Source of the DNA: an uncultured Bacteroidota bacterium
GTDB taxonomy: Bacteria > Bacteroidota > Bacteroidia > Chitinophagales > Chitinophagaceae
Direction: 5' to 3'
DNA length: 32,446 nucleotides
Assembly (NCBI GenBank): GCA_946479615.1
Contig: CAMLGR010000038.1
Span: 1-32,446, forward strand
The position numbers and the translations under genes were made by a program. Positions 23,323 to 31,722 of this stretch are shown here, one piece after another (the stretch's first letter is position 1; each line of letters opens with the position of its first letter). The notes beneath the pieces were generated by a model. The model made no database searches and was not told where the DNA came from. It was given only the letters and a program-made list of their open reading frames with translations.

Positions 23323-24170
23323 TGATAAGAATAAATATTATATGGACTGTGCTCGTTCTTTTTCTATCCGCCTGTGATAGTACTAAAGCCGATAAGAAAG
23401 TCAAAAAGGCTTATACAGTTGAGCCACTTGAATTTTCCTACGATCTTCAATCTCCTTCCAGAATATATGAGCTTCCGAAAGCCCTGCACGAGATCAGCGG
23501 CATTGCTGCTATCAATGATAACCTGGTAGCCTGTATCGCCGATGAAAAAGGTACGGTATACCTGTATAATCTCGCTACTGAAAATATCGATAGCAAGATC
23601 AAATTCGCCGATAAAGGAGATTTTGAAGATATCACGTTAATAAAAGACACGCTGTATGTGCTTGATTCAAGAGGCACGATCTGGGTCATAAAAAATTACC
23701 AGGGCGATCCGCAGGTATCGTCTGTTCCATTGGCGATCGAGCCCCCGTTTGAACTGGAAGGACTTTGCCACCGGGGAGATACTTTATTTATCGCGGCCAA
23801 ATATTATCATAATAAAAAAAGAGATCAGAAAGGAATGCTGCCGGTATGGCGGCTTTCGCCTTCGTTGCAGGTCCAGGATCCGTTGTTCAGTCTGCCCGAT
23901 ATTGTAAAACCGGGCATTACTAGCGAACCTTTTCATACTTCTGCTATCCTGTTTGATGAAAGCAAACAGGAGTGGCTTTGTATCAGCACACATACAAAAG
24001 CGTTTATCCGGTGTGACTATTCGGGGAATATTATCAGCACAGACGGCCTGTCTGCCAAAGAGTTTTTGCAGCCGGAAGGCATGTGTTTCACCCCGGCAGG
24101 TAATTTGCTTATCTCCAACGAAGGCAGGAATGATAAGGCCAACCTATTGCTGTTTAATAAGAAAAATTAA
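23322..24170 (+). CDS. SdiA-regulated family beta-propeller lipoprotein
   Basis: 282 residues from the ATG that overlaps the previous stop codon (TGATG). An in-frame extension upstream exists, but it would lie inside the PycTM gene. The N terminus is a lipoprotein signal ending FLSACDS. The body is a repeated-strand propeller: LHEISGIAAINDNLVACIAD, EKGTVYLYNL, FEDITLIKDTLYVLDSRG, FELEGLCHRGDTLFIAAKYY and LQPEGMCFTPAGNLLISNEG. The SGIA/EDI/EGL/EGM repeats are typical of the SdiA-regulated (PF06977) and phytase-like fold. It probably sits in the periplasm, and here it links an inner-membrane protein gene to an outer-membrane barrel gene. Confidence 0.88.
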   Translation: MIRINIIWTVLVLFLSACDSTKADKKVKKAYTVEPLEFSYDLQSPSRIYELPKALHEISGIAAINDNLVACIADEKGTVYLYNLATENIDSKIKFADKGDFEDITLIKDTLYVLDSRGTIWVIKNYQGDPQVSSVPLAIEPPFELEGLCHRGDTLFIAAKYYHNKKRDQKGMLPVWRLSPSLQVQDPLFSLPDIVKPGITSEPFHTSAILFDESKQEWLCISTHTKAFIRCDYSGNIISTDGLSAKEFLQPEGMCFTPAGNLLISNEGRNDKANLLLFNKKN

Positions 24171-24172
24171 TA

Positions 24173-26770
24173 ATGAGATCAATCCGAATCACTGTATTGA
24201 TCATTGCAATTGCATTGGTTTGTATGAATACTGCTATGGGGCAATCGCCGGGAGATCCTATCGTTTTTACCGATTCTGCAGGTGTTAAGAAAGCAACCCT
24301 CGCAGCGGGTCCTCAATTTTCTGCATCACCCTCCAAACAATTCTGGTGGGGCAAACACTGGCGTGATGAATGGCTTACTCCTGTCAGCTTCCCGGTTTTT
24401 AATATGGATACTACAGCAGGCGGGTTGACGCCATTGAAAGTCGGCGGCGGTCACCAGACAAAGACATTGCGCGTACAAGGGAAAGACGGCCGCGAATATG
24501 TACTTCGTACCATCGATAAAAGTCTCGATGTACTGATCCCTGCTTTATTCAAAAAAAGTTTTATTGAAGATCTCGTCAATGACCAGATCTCGACCGCGCA
24601 TCCTTATGGTCCTCTGGCTGTAGCCGATCTTTCAGAAAGCGCTGACCTGATGCATACCAACCCGGTTATTGTTTTTGTACCGGATGACCCACGCCTGGGT
24701 GAATTCAAAAAAGAATTTGCGAATAAGCTTTGTTTGTTCGAGGAGCGCACTTCCGGTGATGGATGGGAGCATACAGCGGTGACAAGAAATGCAGATGATA
24801 TCGTGAATACCGAAAAGCTGGAAGAAAAATTGTTAAAGGATAATGATAAGAAAGTAGACCAGGAAGAATTTTTACGGGCCCGTTTATTCGATATGCTGAT
24901 CAATGACTGGGACCGGCACGAGGATCAATGGGTATGGACGGGAAAAGATAAGGGTGATAAAAGAACTTACTATGCATTTGCGCGTGACAGGGATCAGTCT
25001 TTTTCCAAAACCGATGGCGTCAGCCTGTTTTTTATATCGCTTCCCTGGGCGTTGCGTAGTGTACAAAACATAAGCCCTGATCTCCGGGATGTAAGAGGAT
25101 CTAATTTATCCGCTATTGTACTGGATAAGAAGTTTACTAATGAATTGACAAGGGATCAGTGGGAGAAAACGATACAATCATTGCAGCAATCGCTGACCGA
25201 TTCGGCGATCAGTCATGCGCTGCATGAAATGCCCGATCCTGTATACGCTCTTTCGGGCGATTTTTTATACAGGAGATTAAGGCAGCGCCGTGATAATATG
25301 ATGGATTACGGAATGAAATATTACCGCATCATCAATAAACAAATTGCTATCACGGGTTCTGATAAAAAGGAAATCTTTACTATAAACAAAGTCGATCGAA
25401 AGACTACAGAGATAACGGTACAGGCATTATCTAAAAAAGAAGCAGCAGGCGATACGATCTTTCACCGGGTATTTACCCGTGGCACGAAGATCATCAATCT
25501 GTATGGTATGGATGGCGATGACCAGTTTGTGTATACAGGAAAAGCAAAGAATAAAATACTCGTAAGGACTTTTGGTAATGAGGGAAAAGATGTTTTCACG
25601 GCCAACCTGGATGATCATCGTTCGAAAAAGATACGGGTGTATGATGTGCCGGGTGATAAACCTTCTTCTTCCCGTGCGTTTTGTTATCACGCTATTGCCG
25701 ATACATCGATCACCAACTATCATAAGAAATGGTATAAGTATGATTGGTGGATGCCGTTGATCTATCCTTCCTATAATCCCGATGATGGAGTGTTTATCGG
25801 TGCCGGTTATACCTATCGCAGGCAGGGCTGGAACAAGGATCCTTATAAATGGCAGCAGACCATCGGAGGAACTTATGCGGCTTCTACAGGCGCTTTCAGT
25901 TTGTACTATAAGGGATTATTTAAACAGGTCTTTGGTCAGTGGGATGTCGATATTGCCGCCAATTATAAAGCGCCGACCTATGTGATCAATTTCTATGGTT
26001 TTGGAAATGAAACCGAGCTGGTCACGAAAAAGAAAACATTTTACCGGATCAGGGCCACGAGTTTTTTAATCAACCCCGCGATCAGTCGCACCTGGCAGCA
26101 TAATACATTCCGGGCGGGACCTGTTTTCAATACGATCAAAGTGCAGGCAGCACAAAATAAATTCTTTACACCTGATATTCCTGGCATCGATTCTTCCGTA
26201 TTGCGTACGAAGAATTTTGGCGGGGCTGTAGCTGCTTATACATTGAATACGGCGAATGATATCAAATACCCGACAAAGGGGATCAATTATTATGCAACGG
26301 CATCCTATCTCTGGAACTTAAAAGAGAATAAAAGAAGTTTTGCCAACCTCGAAACCAATTTCACTTTTTACTTTACACCGGTAAAAAGAATTACGCTGGC
26401 GCATCGTACTGGTGTAGCTACCAATACCGGTGAATATGAATTTTACCAGGCCAATACATTGGGAGGCAATGAAAACCTGCGTGGTTACTGGAGATCACGG
26501 TTTACCGGTCGCTCTTCTTTTTACCAGAATACGGATATCCGCTGGAAGATCGCTGATCTGAAAGGATATGTGCTGAGAGGTGCATTGGGTATCTATGGAT
26601 TCTTCGATGATGGCAGGGTATGGGTAAAGGATGATCAATCCGATCTGATCCATACCGGCTATGGCGGCGGTATTTATTTTGTTCCATACAGGATACTGGC
26701 GATCAATCTTTCCTATGCTGTGTCCAAAGAGGTAAAAGTGTTTATGATAAGGGCGGGCTTTCTTTTCTAA
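24173..26770 (+). CDS. Outer-membrane protein: kinase-like domain plus Omp85-like barrel
   Basis: 865 residues. Signal peptide to about residue 23 (cleavage AMG/QS). Residues about 85-390 look like an atypical kinase fold: a Gly-rich start (VGGGHQTKTLRVQGKDGREY) with Lys116 in LRTIDK, a helix with VNDQISTAHPYG, a catalytic-loop-like MLINDWDRHEDQW (Asp247, His249), and a DFG-like FARDRDQSF (271-277), resembling HipA, CotH and Fam20C kinases. A GMDGDDQF segment (445-452) leads to a beta-barrel of the Omp85/surface-antigen type from about 515, ending in FMIRAGFLF with a terminal Phe. It starts two bases after the propeller gene stop, so it is operonic. Kinase activity is unproven. Confidence 0.85.
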   Translation: MRSIRITVLIIAIALVCMNTAMGQSPGDPIVFTDSAGVKKATLAAGPQFSASPSKQFWWGKHWRDEWLTPVSFPVFNMDTTAGGLTPLKVGGGHQTKTLRVQGKDGREYVLRTIDKSLDVLIPALFKKSFIEDLVNDQISTAHPYGPLAVADLSESADLMHTNPVIVFVPDDPRLGEFKKEFANKLCLFEERTSGDGWEHTAVTRNADDIVNTEKLEEKLLKDNDKKVDQEEFLRARLFDMLINDWDRHEDQWVWTGKDKGDKRTYYAFARDRDQSFSKTDGVSLFFISLPWALRSVQNISPDLRDVRGSNLSAIVLDKKFTNELTRDQWEKTIQSLQQSLTDSAISHALHEMPDPVYALSGDFLYRRLRQRRDNMMDYGMKYYRIINKQIAITGSDKKEIFTINKVDRKTTEITVQALSKKEAAGDTIFHRVFTRGTKIINLYGMDGDDQFVYTGKAKNKILVRTFGNEGKDVFTANLDDHRSKKIRVYDVPGDKPSSSRAFCYHAIADTSITNYHKKWYKYDWWMPLIYPSYNPDDGVFIGAGYTYRRQGWNKDPYKWQQTIGGTYAASTGAFSLYYKGLFKQVFGQWDVDIAANYKAPTYVINFYGFGNETELVTKKKTFYRIRATSFLINPAISRTWQHNTFRAGPVFNTIKVQAAQNKFFTPDIPGIDSSVLRTKNFGGAVAAYTLNTANDIKYPTKGINYYATASYLWNLKENKRSFANLETNFTFYFTPVKRITLAHRTGVATNTGEYEFYQANTLGGNENLRGYWRSRFTGRSSFYQNTDIRWKIADLKGYVLRGALGIYGFFDDGRVWVKDDQSDLIHTGYGGGIYFVPYRILAINLSYAVSKEVKVFMIRAGFLF

Positions 26771-26804
26771 AGAGGATTATTAATTCCGTGCATACTGTTT
26801 TGAA

Positions 26805-26812
26805 TATATTTG
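26805..26812 (+). promoter_or_regulatory. -7 box for the SDR gene, near-leaderless
   Basis: TATATTTG matches TAnnTTTG and ends only five bases before the ATG at 26817. Transcription from it would start at or just past the start codon, giving a leaderless or nearly leaderless mRNA. No good -33 element was seen. Confidence 0.4.
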
Positions 26813-26816
26813 TAAC

Positions 26817-27494
26817 ATGAATGCTGCTGTAAAAATCAACGCTATTGTTACCGGTGCCACCGGCATGGTTGGCGAAGGGGTATTGCATGAATGTTTGCTG
26901 GACCCGCGGGTAGAATCGGTACTGATCATTAACCGGAGACCCAGTGGTGTTACTCATCCGAAACTGAAAGAGATCATTCATACCGACTTCTTCGATCTTT
27001 CGGCTATCGAAAACCAGCTAAACGGTTATAATGCCTGTTTCTTTTGTCTTGGCGTTTCTTCCGTGGGAATGAAGGAAGACAAGTATTATAAAATGACCTA
27101 TACGCTGACCATGCATGTTGCGGAAACACTCAACCGTCACAACCGCGATATGACTTTTTGTTATGTCTCCGGTGCAGGTACGGATAGTACTGAAAAAGGA
27201 AAAACGATGTGGGCGCGTGTAAAAGGCAAGACAGAGAATGACCTGATGAAATTACCTTTCCGGCAGGTATTTGCCTTTCGCCCGGGGTTCATGAAAGCGA
27301 CCAAAGGACAAAAAAATCTATTGAAAATATATAAACTCATGGCCTGGATCTATCCCATTGGCCGCGCTTTGTTCCCGAATGGGTTTTGTAAACTGAGTGA
27401 AGTAGGGCAGGCGATGATCAATACCGTGGGACTGAATGAAGGAAGAAGAGTAATGACGGTAAAAGATATTGTCGCCCTGGCGAAACAAGGATAA
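26817..27494 (+). CDS. NAD(P)-binding atypical short-chain dehydrogenase
   Basis: 225 residues with an N-terminal Rossmann motif AIVTGATGMVGEGVLHECL, LIINRRPSGVTHPKLKEI after beta2, and ACFFCLGVSSVGM. The active-site region is CYVSGAGTDSTEKGK, then MWARVKGKTENDLMKL; the usual YxxxK appears as WxxxK, a form common in this HTATIP2/NmrA-like subgroup, which may bind NAD(P) without dehydrogenase activity. It ends with the typical TVKDIVALA motif. It converges on the regulator gene: six bases separate the two if that gene's frameshift is repaired, and they overlap if it is not. Confidence 0.88.
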   Translation: MNAAVKINAIVTGATGMVGEGVLHECLLDPRVESVLIINRRPSGVTHPKLKEIIHTDFFDLSAIENQLNGYNACFFCLGVSSVGMKEDKYYKMTYTLTMHVAETLNRHNRDMTFCYVSGAGTDSTEKGKTMWARVKGKTENDLMKLPFRQVFAFRPGFMKATKGQKNLLKIYKLMAWIYPIGRALFPNGFCKLSEVGQAMINTVGLNEGRRVMTVKDIVALAKQG

Positions 27495-28797
27495 TCCCAT
27501 TAATAAACTTCGTTCTCAAAATCGTTTTCATACACCGGTTTGCCAATCCTTTTAGCGATACGGCATCCACTTCACAAAGTCCATTGGAGATAAATCCCAG
27601 CCCGGTTATCAATCCCGAAGAATTTGTATAGGCAGCGGCAAACACTTTTTTATGATCAAAGGAGATCGTCACCTGCCGGTCCTTTACCATAAATTCAATA
27701 TTCATCCATTGTGATACATCGGTGCAGACAGGGGAGAGGTCAGTTGTTTTTCCTGTGATCGTATGCTCGCCAAATTGTGCGCTGATATTACTTGCACATC
27801 CGGGAGCTGTGCTGCTGAAGTACATAAAATTGCGCTGGCAAAAAACTTCATACATAATATAATGACAAAGGCTTTTCGTCACTTCTTTTGATCGTACTCT
27901 CGCGGTTAATATAAAATTATCGCTGCTTACATCTATTTGTTTCGGGAAATAGTAATAAATATAGGTCTGGCTGGCGGCTGTATTTACCCGGCTACTGTCA
28001 AGATCATTTTTGTCAAGCGCCAGGCAGCCATTTTTAATCAAGCGGGCCGGGCTGATGTATTGGGGAATGCTTTTAGGAATATGTTCTTTTGCCAGTAAAA
28101 ACCAGCGATCGGTAGGAATGCTTACATCCACCGTTTTAATGATGGAATCATTGGCGATCAGTTTGGCAATATGATAGCCAGGCTCGTAATAAATATCGGT
28201 GAGCGTATGTGAGCCCTTATAAATTCTCACCCGGCGGTTCACATCCCATGATTGCTGGATAAAGAAACTATCTGCATCGACATTCTCTATGTCATAATTA
28301 AATACAACAGTATTGGGCATTTCATTGGCAGTGGTTTTGCGCGCAGAGAATTCCGCTTTTTCATAATGTGGTGATACCGGTGGCAGAAAATTGGCAAAAC
28401 TCAAAAAGGCAATAATGCTGACAGCAATAACGGCCGAGAGAATGGATTGCCTGTTGATGGAGAACCGGGGAAAGCGGGAAGTGATGGAATTAGTGGTATT
28501 CGCAGGTTGACCGGTTGGTTCATGATCATCATTCTTATTCGCCATTTTATATTCCTGCCAGTTCTTATATCCCAGGTATGTGGAGATGGCATTCAGGGTG
28601 GCAGTTTGTGGCATCCGGCTGAATTCTCCATTCATCAATCGTTTGATGGTAGATACGCTGATCATTGTACCGGTAGCGTCTTCGATCTCCTGGCTGATCA
28701 GTTCAAAATTGCGCTGGGTCAGGTCGTCCGGTACGGCGAACCCGATCTTCGTGCAGATATCCGTCAGACATTTTTTTACAAATTCCTGTTCTGTCAT
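27418..28797 (-). CDS. Membrane-tethered HTH regulator, frameshifted near its end
   Basis: The open frame is 459 residues. Residues 1-85 form a helical DNA-binding-like domain (TQRNFELISQEIEDATGTMI, SVSTIKRLMNGEFS, ATLNAISTYLGYKNWQEYK), a pattern seen in Bacteroidota regulators. One transmembrane helix follows at 117-139, then an extracytoplasmic beta-rich domain with six or more Cys. The last 43 residues do not fit: adding one A to the AAAA run at 27550-27553 gives LKRIGKPVYENDFENEVY and a stop at 27500, a 432-residue protein with the usual VYEN-F ending and no overlap with the SDR gene. So the gene carries a recent one-base deletion, a recoding site, or a sequencing error. Divergent from a four-helix membrane protein, with phased repeats between. 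Confidence 0.7.
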   Translation of the reverse strand: MTEQEFVKKCLTDICTKIGFAVPDDLTQRNFELISQEIEDATGTMISVSTIKRLMNGEFSRMPQTATLNAISTYLGYKNWQEYKMANKNDDHEPTGQPANTTNSITSRFPRFSINRQSILSAVIAVSIIAFLSFANFLPPVSPHYEKAEFSARKTTANEMPNTVVFNYDIENVDADSFFIQQSWDVNRRVRIYKGSHTLTDIYYEPGYHIAKLIANDSIIKTVDVSIPTDRWFLLAKEHIPKSIPQYISPARLIKNGCLALDKNDLDSSRVNTAASQTYIYYYFPKQIDVSSDNFILTARVRSKEVTKSLCHYIMYEVFCQRNFMYFSSTAPGCASNISAQFGEHTITGKTTDLSPVCTDVSQWMNIEFMVKDRQVTISFDHKKVFAAAYTNSSGLITGLGFISNGLCEVDAVSLKGLANRCMKTILRTKFINGIILVSPGRQYLLPSLLFFLHSVPRY

Positions 28798-28862
28798 AAA
28801 CCGGGTATGAAATTATCACCTGCAATATATCTTCCCTTTGTTGATTTTATGCCTTAAAATAT

Positions 28863-28890
28863 GTTTTGACAGGTTTTGATCAGGTTTTGA
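28863..28890. promoter_or_regulatory. Three phased GTTTTGA direct repeats, candidate operator
   Basis: GTTTTGA occurs at 28863-28869, 28873-28879 and 28884-28890, at 10- and 11-base intervals, so all three face the same side of the helix. They lie in the 160-base divergent gap between the membrane-tethered HTH regulator and the four-helix membrane protein gene, a natural place for that regulator to bind. Confidence 0.5.
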
Positions 28891-28956
28891 ACAGCCGTTT
28901 TTAGGCAAATACTAAAGATTTGTACGGAAATGAGGTAACCACTTTAACTATCACGT

Positions 28957-29448
28957 ATGAAATCATTTTTCAAAACTGTTTTGTTGACTGCTTTGCTGGT
29001 TGGTACCCTGGATATCACAGCCGCCTATATCGATCAATATATCCGTACAGGCCGGTTTGCCGACAAGATGCTGTATTATATTGCCGGGGGCGCCCTCGGC
29101 CTGGAGACATCTATGAAGGGTGGATTCTGGATCGGCGCCCTGGGATTGTTCTTTCATTACTTTATTGCATTTTCCTTCACCCTCCTGTTTTTTCTTTTAT
29201 ATCCCCGGTTGAAATTTCAATCGGTTAATAAATACCTGCTGGCCCTATTATATGGACCGTTTGTTGGCGCCTGTATGACGTTCATTATCCTGCCGCTGAC
29301 CCAATTGCCGCCCGGTCATTTCAATATTAAAAAAGCATGGATCGGCTGGCTGATCCTTTCCCTGGTACTGGGATTGCCTAACGCGATCATTGCTTCGGGG
29401 TATTATCAAAATAAATCAAAACCGGTTTCGGGTAATCCTGTTTCCTAA
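28957..29448 (+). CDS. Four-helix membrane protein, unknown function
   Basis: 163 residues with four predicted transmembrane helices (about 6-24, 58-83, 88-108 and 126-146), a glycine-rich stretch YIAGGALGLETSMKGGFWIG, and a Pro loop (LPLTQLPPGHFN). This resembles DUF1440/YagU-like small membrane proteins, but I cannot assign it with certainty. It starts 160 bases from the divergent membrane-tethered regulator and probably is its target. A CTATGTGG-type hairpin follows. Confidence 0.7.
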   Translation: MKSFFKTVLLTALLVGTLDITAAYIDQYIRTGRFADKMLYYIAGGALGLETSMKGGFWIGALGLFFHYFIAFSFTLLFFLLYPRLKFQSVNKYLLALLYGPFVGACMTFIILPLTQLPPGHFNIKKAWIGWLILSLVLGLPNAIIASGYYQNKSKPVSGNPVS

Positions 29449-29525
29449 GCAGTGTTACTGGCGGATCATTTATAAGCAAAGCAACACTTCAAGTACGAGG
29501 CCGGGACATTCCTGTTCCGGCCATT

Positions 29526-29613
29526 CTATGTGTGTATTCCTATGTGGTAAAAAAACTGACTGGCGTAATCTACCACATAGGCACATAGGTACACATAGGA
29601 AATACACACATAG
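29526..29613. repeat. CTATGTGG hairpin repeat, copy 2
   Basis: Left arm CTATGTGTGTATTCCTATGT (29526 onward to GGT); right arm begins ACCACATAG at 29572 and continues to 29613 with an inserted extra unit GCACATAGGTACACATAGG. The loop is 29549-29571 and contains CTGACTGGCGTAATCT, identical to copy 1 at 20488-20582. It lies between the four-helix protein gene and the helicase gene. Confidence 0.88.
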
Positions 29614-29635
29614 GGATTGCTTATCTTCGAATTGC

Positions 29636-31543
29636 ATGGATTATTTTAAGAAGCTACTCGACTTACTCAAAACAGAACGGCAGGAAGACCAGGCATCATA
29701 CCAGCAACTGACGGAAAAACTATCTGTCTCCGAAAAAAGAGCGAATGGATTGACCTGGTATCCTGTTGCGATCCGCGATACGGAAATAGGGCGTGGTGAC
29801 TATTTAACGGTAGAACTTGAAAGGACCACTCACCAGGATATTGTTCACCAGTTTCGCTTTGGCGCTTCCGCCGCACTATTCTCCAATCATGATCCTGTCA
29901 ATAACCGGGTAGAAGGAACCATTTCTTACCAGGGATTGAATAAACTCAAACTGACTTTATCGACCGATGAATTACCCGATTGGTCGCGCGATGGTAAGCT
30001 CGGTGTGAACCTGCTTTTCGATGATAACAGTTATGATGAAATGCAGAACGCTCTTAAACTGGCGATCACACTGGGTGAAAAGCCGGAAGAGGGACGTTTA
30101 ATTCAAATTTTGACAGGCGAAAAATCGCCCGGGTTCAATACAACGATTTCACCCGTTTCCATTCCTTCTTTAAATACAAAGCAACAGGAAGCGGTTACAA
30201 AAATCCTTTCGGCGAATGAGCTGGCTATCGTACATGGTCCGCCCGGTACGGGTAAGACGACTACATTGGTGCAGGCTATTAAAGCGATGATCCAACAGGA
30301 TCGCAAGCAAATATTAGTGGTGGCACCGAGTAATACGGCTGTTGATCTGTTGAGTGAAAAATTATCGGAAGAAGGATTGAATGTTTTAAGAGTAGGCAAC
30401 CCGGCTCGTGTATCGGAACGACTGATGTCATTGACGGTAGATTATAAGATGGCGGCGCATGCGGGTATGAAAGAGATCAGGAAACTGAAGAAGCAGGCTA
30501 ACGAGTTCCGGGATATGGCGCATAAGTATAAAAGGAACTTTGGTAAATCGGAACGGGATCAGCGGAAAGCATTGTTCACCGAAGCGCGCAATATCATGAA
30601 ATCGGTGGAGCAAACGGAGCAATACATCATGAGCGACCTGCTGGCCAAAGCGCAGGTAATTACGGCAACATTGGTTGGCGCCAATCATTATACGGTAAGA
30701 AATCTGAACTATCATACGGTCGTGATCGATGAGGCGGGCCAGGCATTGGAACCGGCCTGCTGGATACCGATATTAAAAGCGAAAAAGCTGGTACTGGCAG
30801 GCGATCATTTCCAGTTATCGCCTACGATCAAATCAATTGAAGCTGCTAAAAATGGGTTGGCAACTACATTGCTGGAAAAAACGGTCACCCTTCATCCCGA
30901 GGCAGTGGTATTACTGGAAGAGCAATACCGGATGAACCGCCAGATCATGGGTTATTCTTCGGAAGTATTTTATGAAGATAAATTAACGGCACATCTTTCC
31001 GTTGCAGACAGGATATTATTTGAAGGAGATAAGCCGCTGGCTTTTGTCGATACGGCCGGTTGCGGATTTGATGAAAAGCAGGAAGGGACCAGTATCACCA
31101 ACCCGGAAGAAGGCTCTTTTTTGTTAAAGCATCTTTCCTTGTTTGTACAGCAACTTGAAAAAAACTATGACACAGAACGCTTCCCTACGATCGCGGTGAT
31201 CTCTCCTTATAAAAGACAGGTGGAGTTATTAAAAGAATTATTGATCCATTCACCTGTACTGCAACCGCATACGGATAAAATAGCGGTCAATACCATCGAT
31301 AGTTTCCAGGGACAGGAACGTGATATTGTTTATATCTCCATGACGAGGAGTAATACGGATAATACGATCGGTTTTCTTTCCGATATAAGGCGGATGAATG
31401 TGGCGATGACAAGAGCGAAGAAAAAGCTGGTAGTGATAGGAGATAGCGGTACACTTTCCCAGTTGCCTTTCTATGCGGGATTTGTTGGCTATGCCGAACA
31501 GCATGATGCCTATGTAAGTGCCTGGGATTTCTATGAAGCTTAA
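29636..31543 (+). CDS. SF1 DNA/RNA helicase, IGHMBP2/SMUBP-2-like
   Basis: 635 residues from the ATG at 29636; the open frame continues 82 codons upstream, but that part runs through the hairpin repeat and lacks family features. Helicase motifs in order: LNTKQQEAVTKIL (Q motif), VHGPPGTGKTTTLVQ (Walker A, about residue 199), VVAPSNTAVDLL, VVIDEAGQALEP (DEAG motif II), LAGDHFQLSPT, LLEEQYRMNRQIMGY, and VNTIDSFQGQERDIVYISMT with RRMNVAMTRAKKKLVVIGD (motifs V and VI). This is the UPF1-like SF1B class; the N-terminal 180 residues form its beta-barrel/stalk. The biological role in bacteria is not well defined. No repair genes adjacent. Confidence 0.93.
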   Translation: MDYFKKLLDLLKTERQEDQASYQQLTEKLSVSEKRANGLTWYPVAIRDTEIGRGDYLTVELERTTHQDIVHQFRFGASAALFSNHDPVNNRVEGTISYQGLNKLKLTLSTDELPDWSRDGKLGVNLLFDDNSYDEMQNALKLAITLGEKPEEGRLIQILTGEKSPGFNTTISPVSIPSLNTKQQEAVTKILSANELAIVHGPPGTGKTTTLVQAIKAMIQQDRKQILVVAPSNTAVDLLSEKLSEEGLNVLRVGNPARVSERLMSLTVDYKMAAHAGMKEIRKLKKQANEFRDMAHKYKRNFGKSERDQRKALFTEARNIMKSVEQTEQYIMSDLLAKAQVITATLVGANHYTVRNLNYHTVVIDEAGQALEPACWIPILKAKKLVLAGDHFQLSPTIKSIEAAKNGLATTLLEKTVTLHPEAVVLLEEQYRMNRQIMGYSSEVFYEDKLTAHLSVADRILFEGDKPLAFVDTAGCGFDEKQEGTSITNPEEGSFLLKHLSLFVQQLEKNYDTERFPTIAVISPYKRQVELLKELLIHSPVLQPHTDKIAVNTIDSFQGQERDIVYISMTRSNTDNTIGFLSDIRRMNVAMTRAKKKLVVIGDSGTLSQLPFYAGFVGYAEQHDAYVSAWDFYEA

Positions 31544-31690
31544 TATCTCTGTGGTCCTCTGTGTCTTCTCCGTGGCCCTCTGTGGTATATGCCCTGTAAG
31601 AGAATTTCTATTCATAAATCTTAAAAAGGCTTTACCTCGTTATCTAACTCCTGGACATATTCCACAGAGGGCCGCGAAGAATGCGTATAA
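31543..31690. repeat. Imperfect CTCTGTG inverted repeat after the helicase
   Basis: Left words CTCTGTGGTCCTCTGTGTCT and CCGTGGCCCTCTGTGG, right words CCACAGAGGGCCGCGAAGA. The best core is GGCCCTCTGTGG (31574-31585) with CCACAGAGGGCC (31662-31673), about 76 bases apart. Related in wording to 15324-15455. Confidence 0.7.
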
Positions 31691-31722
31691 TTTCGAGGGG
31701 GATTTACGTAGTTGAAGGACTG

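Noticed and set aside
22117..24170. Calling this a complete Pycsar defence system
   Set aside because: There is no pyrimidine cyclase gene next to the effector-type protein, and the other operon members are envelope proteins.
24173..26770. Assigning the Omp85 protein to the BAM complex (BamA) or two-partner secretion
   Set aside because: No POTRA repeats are seen; the N-terminal region has kinase-like motifs instead, and the barrel alone is not diagnostic.
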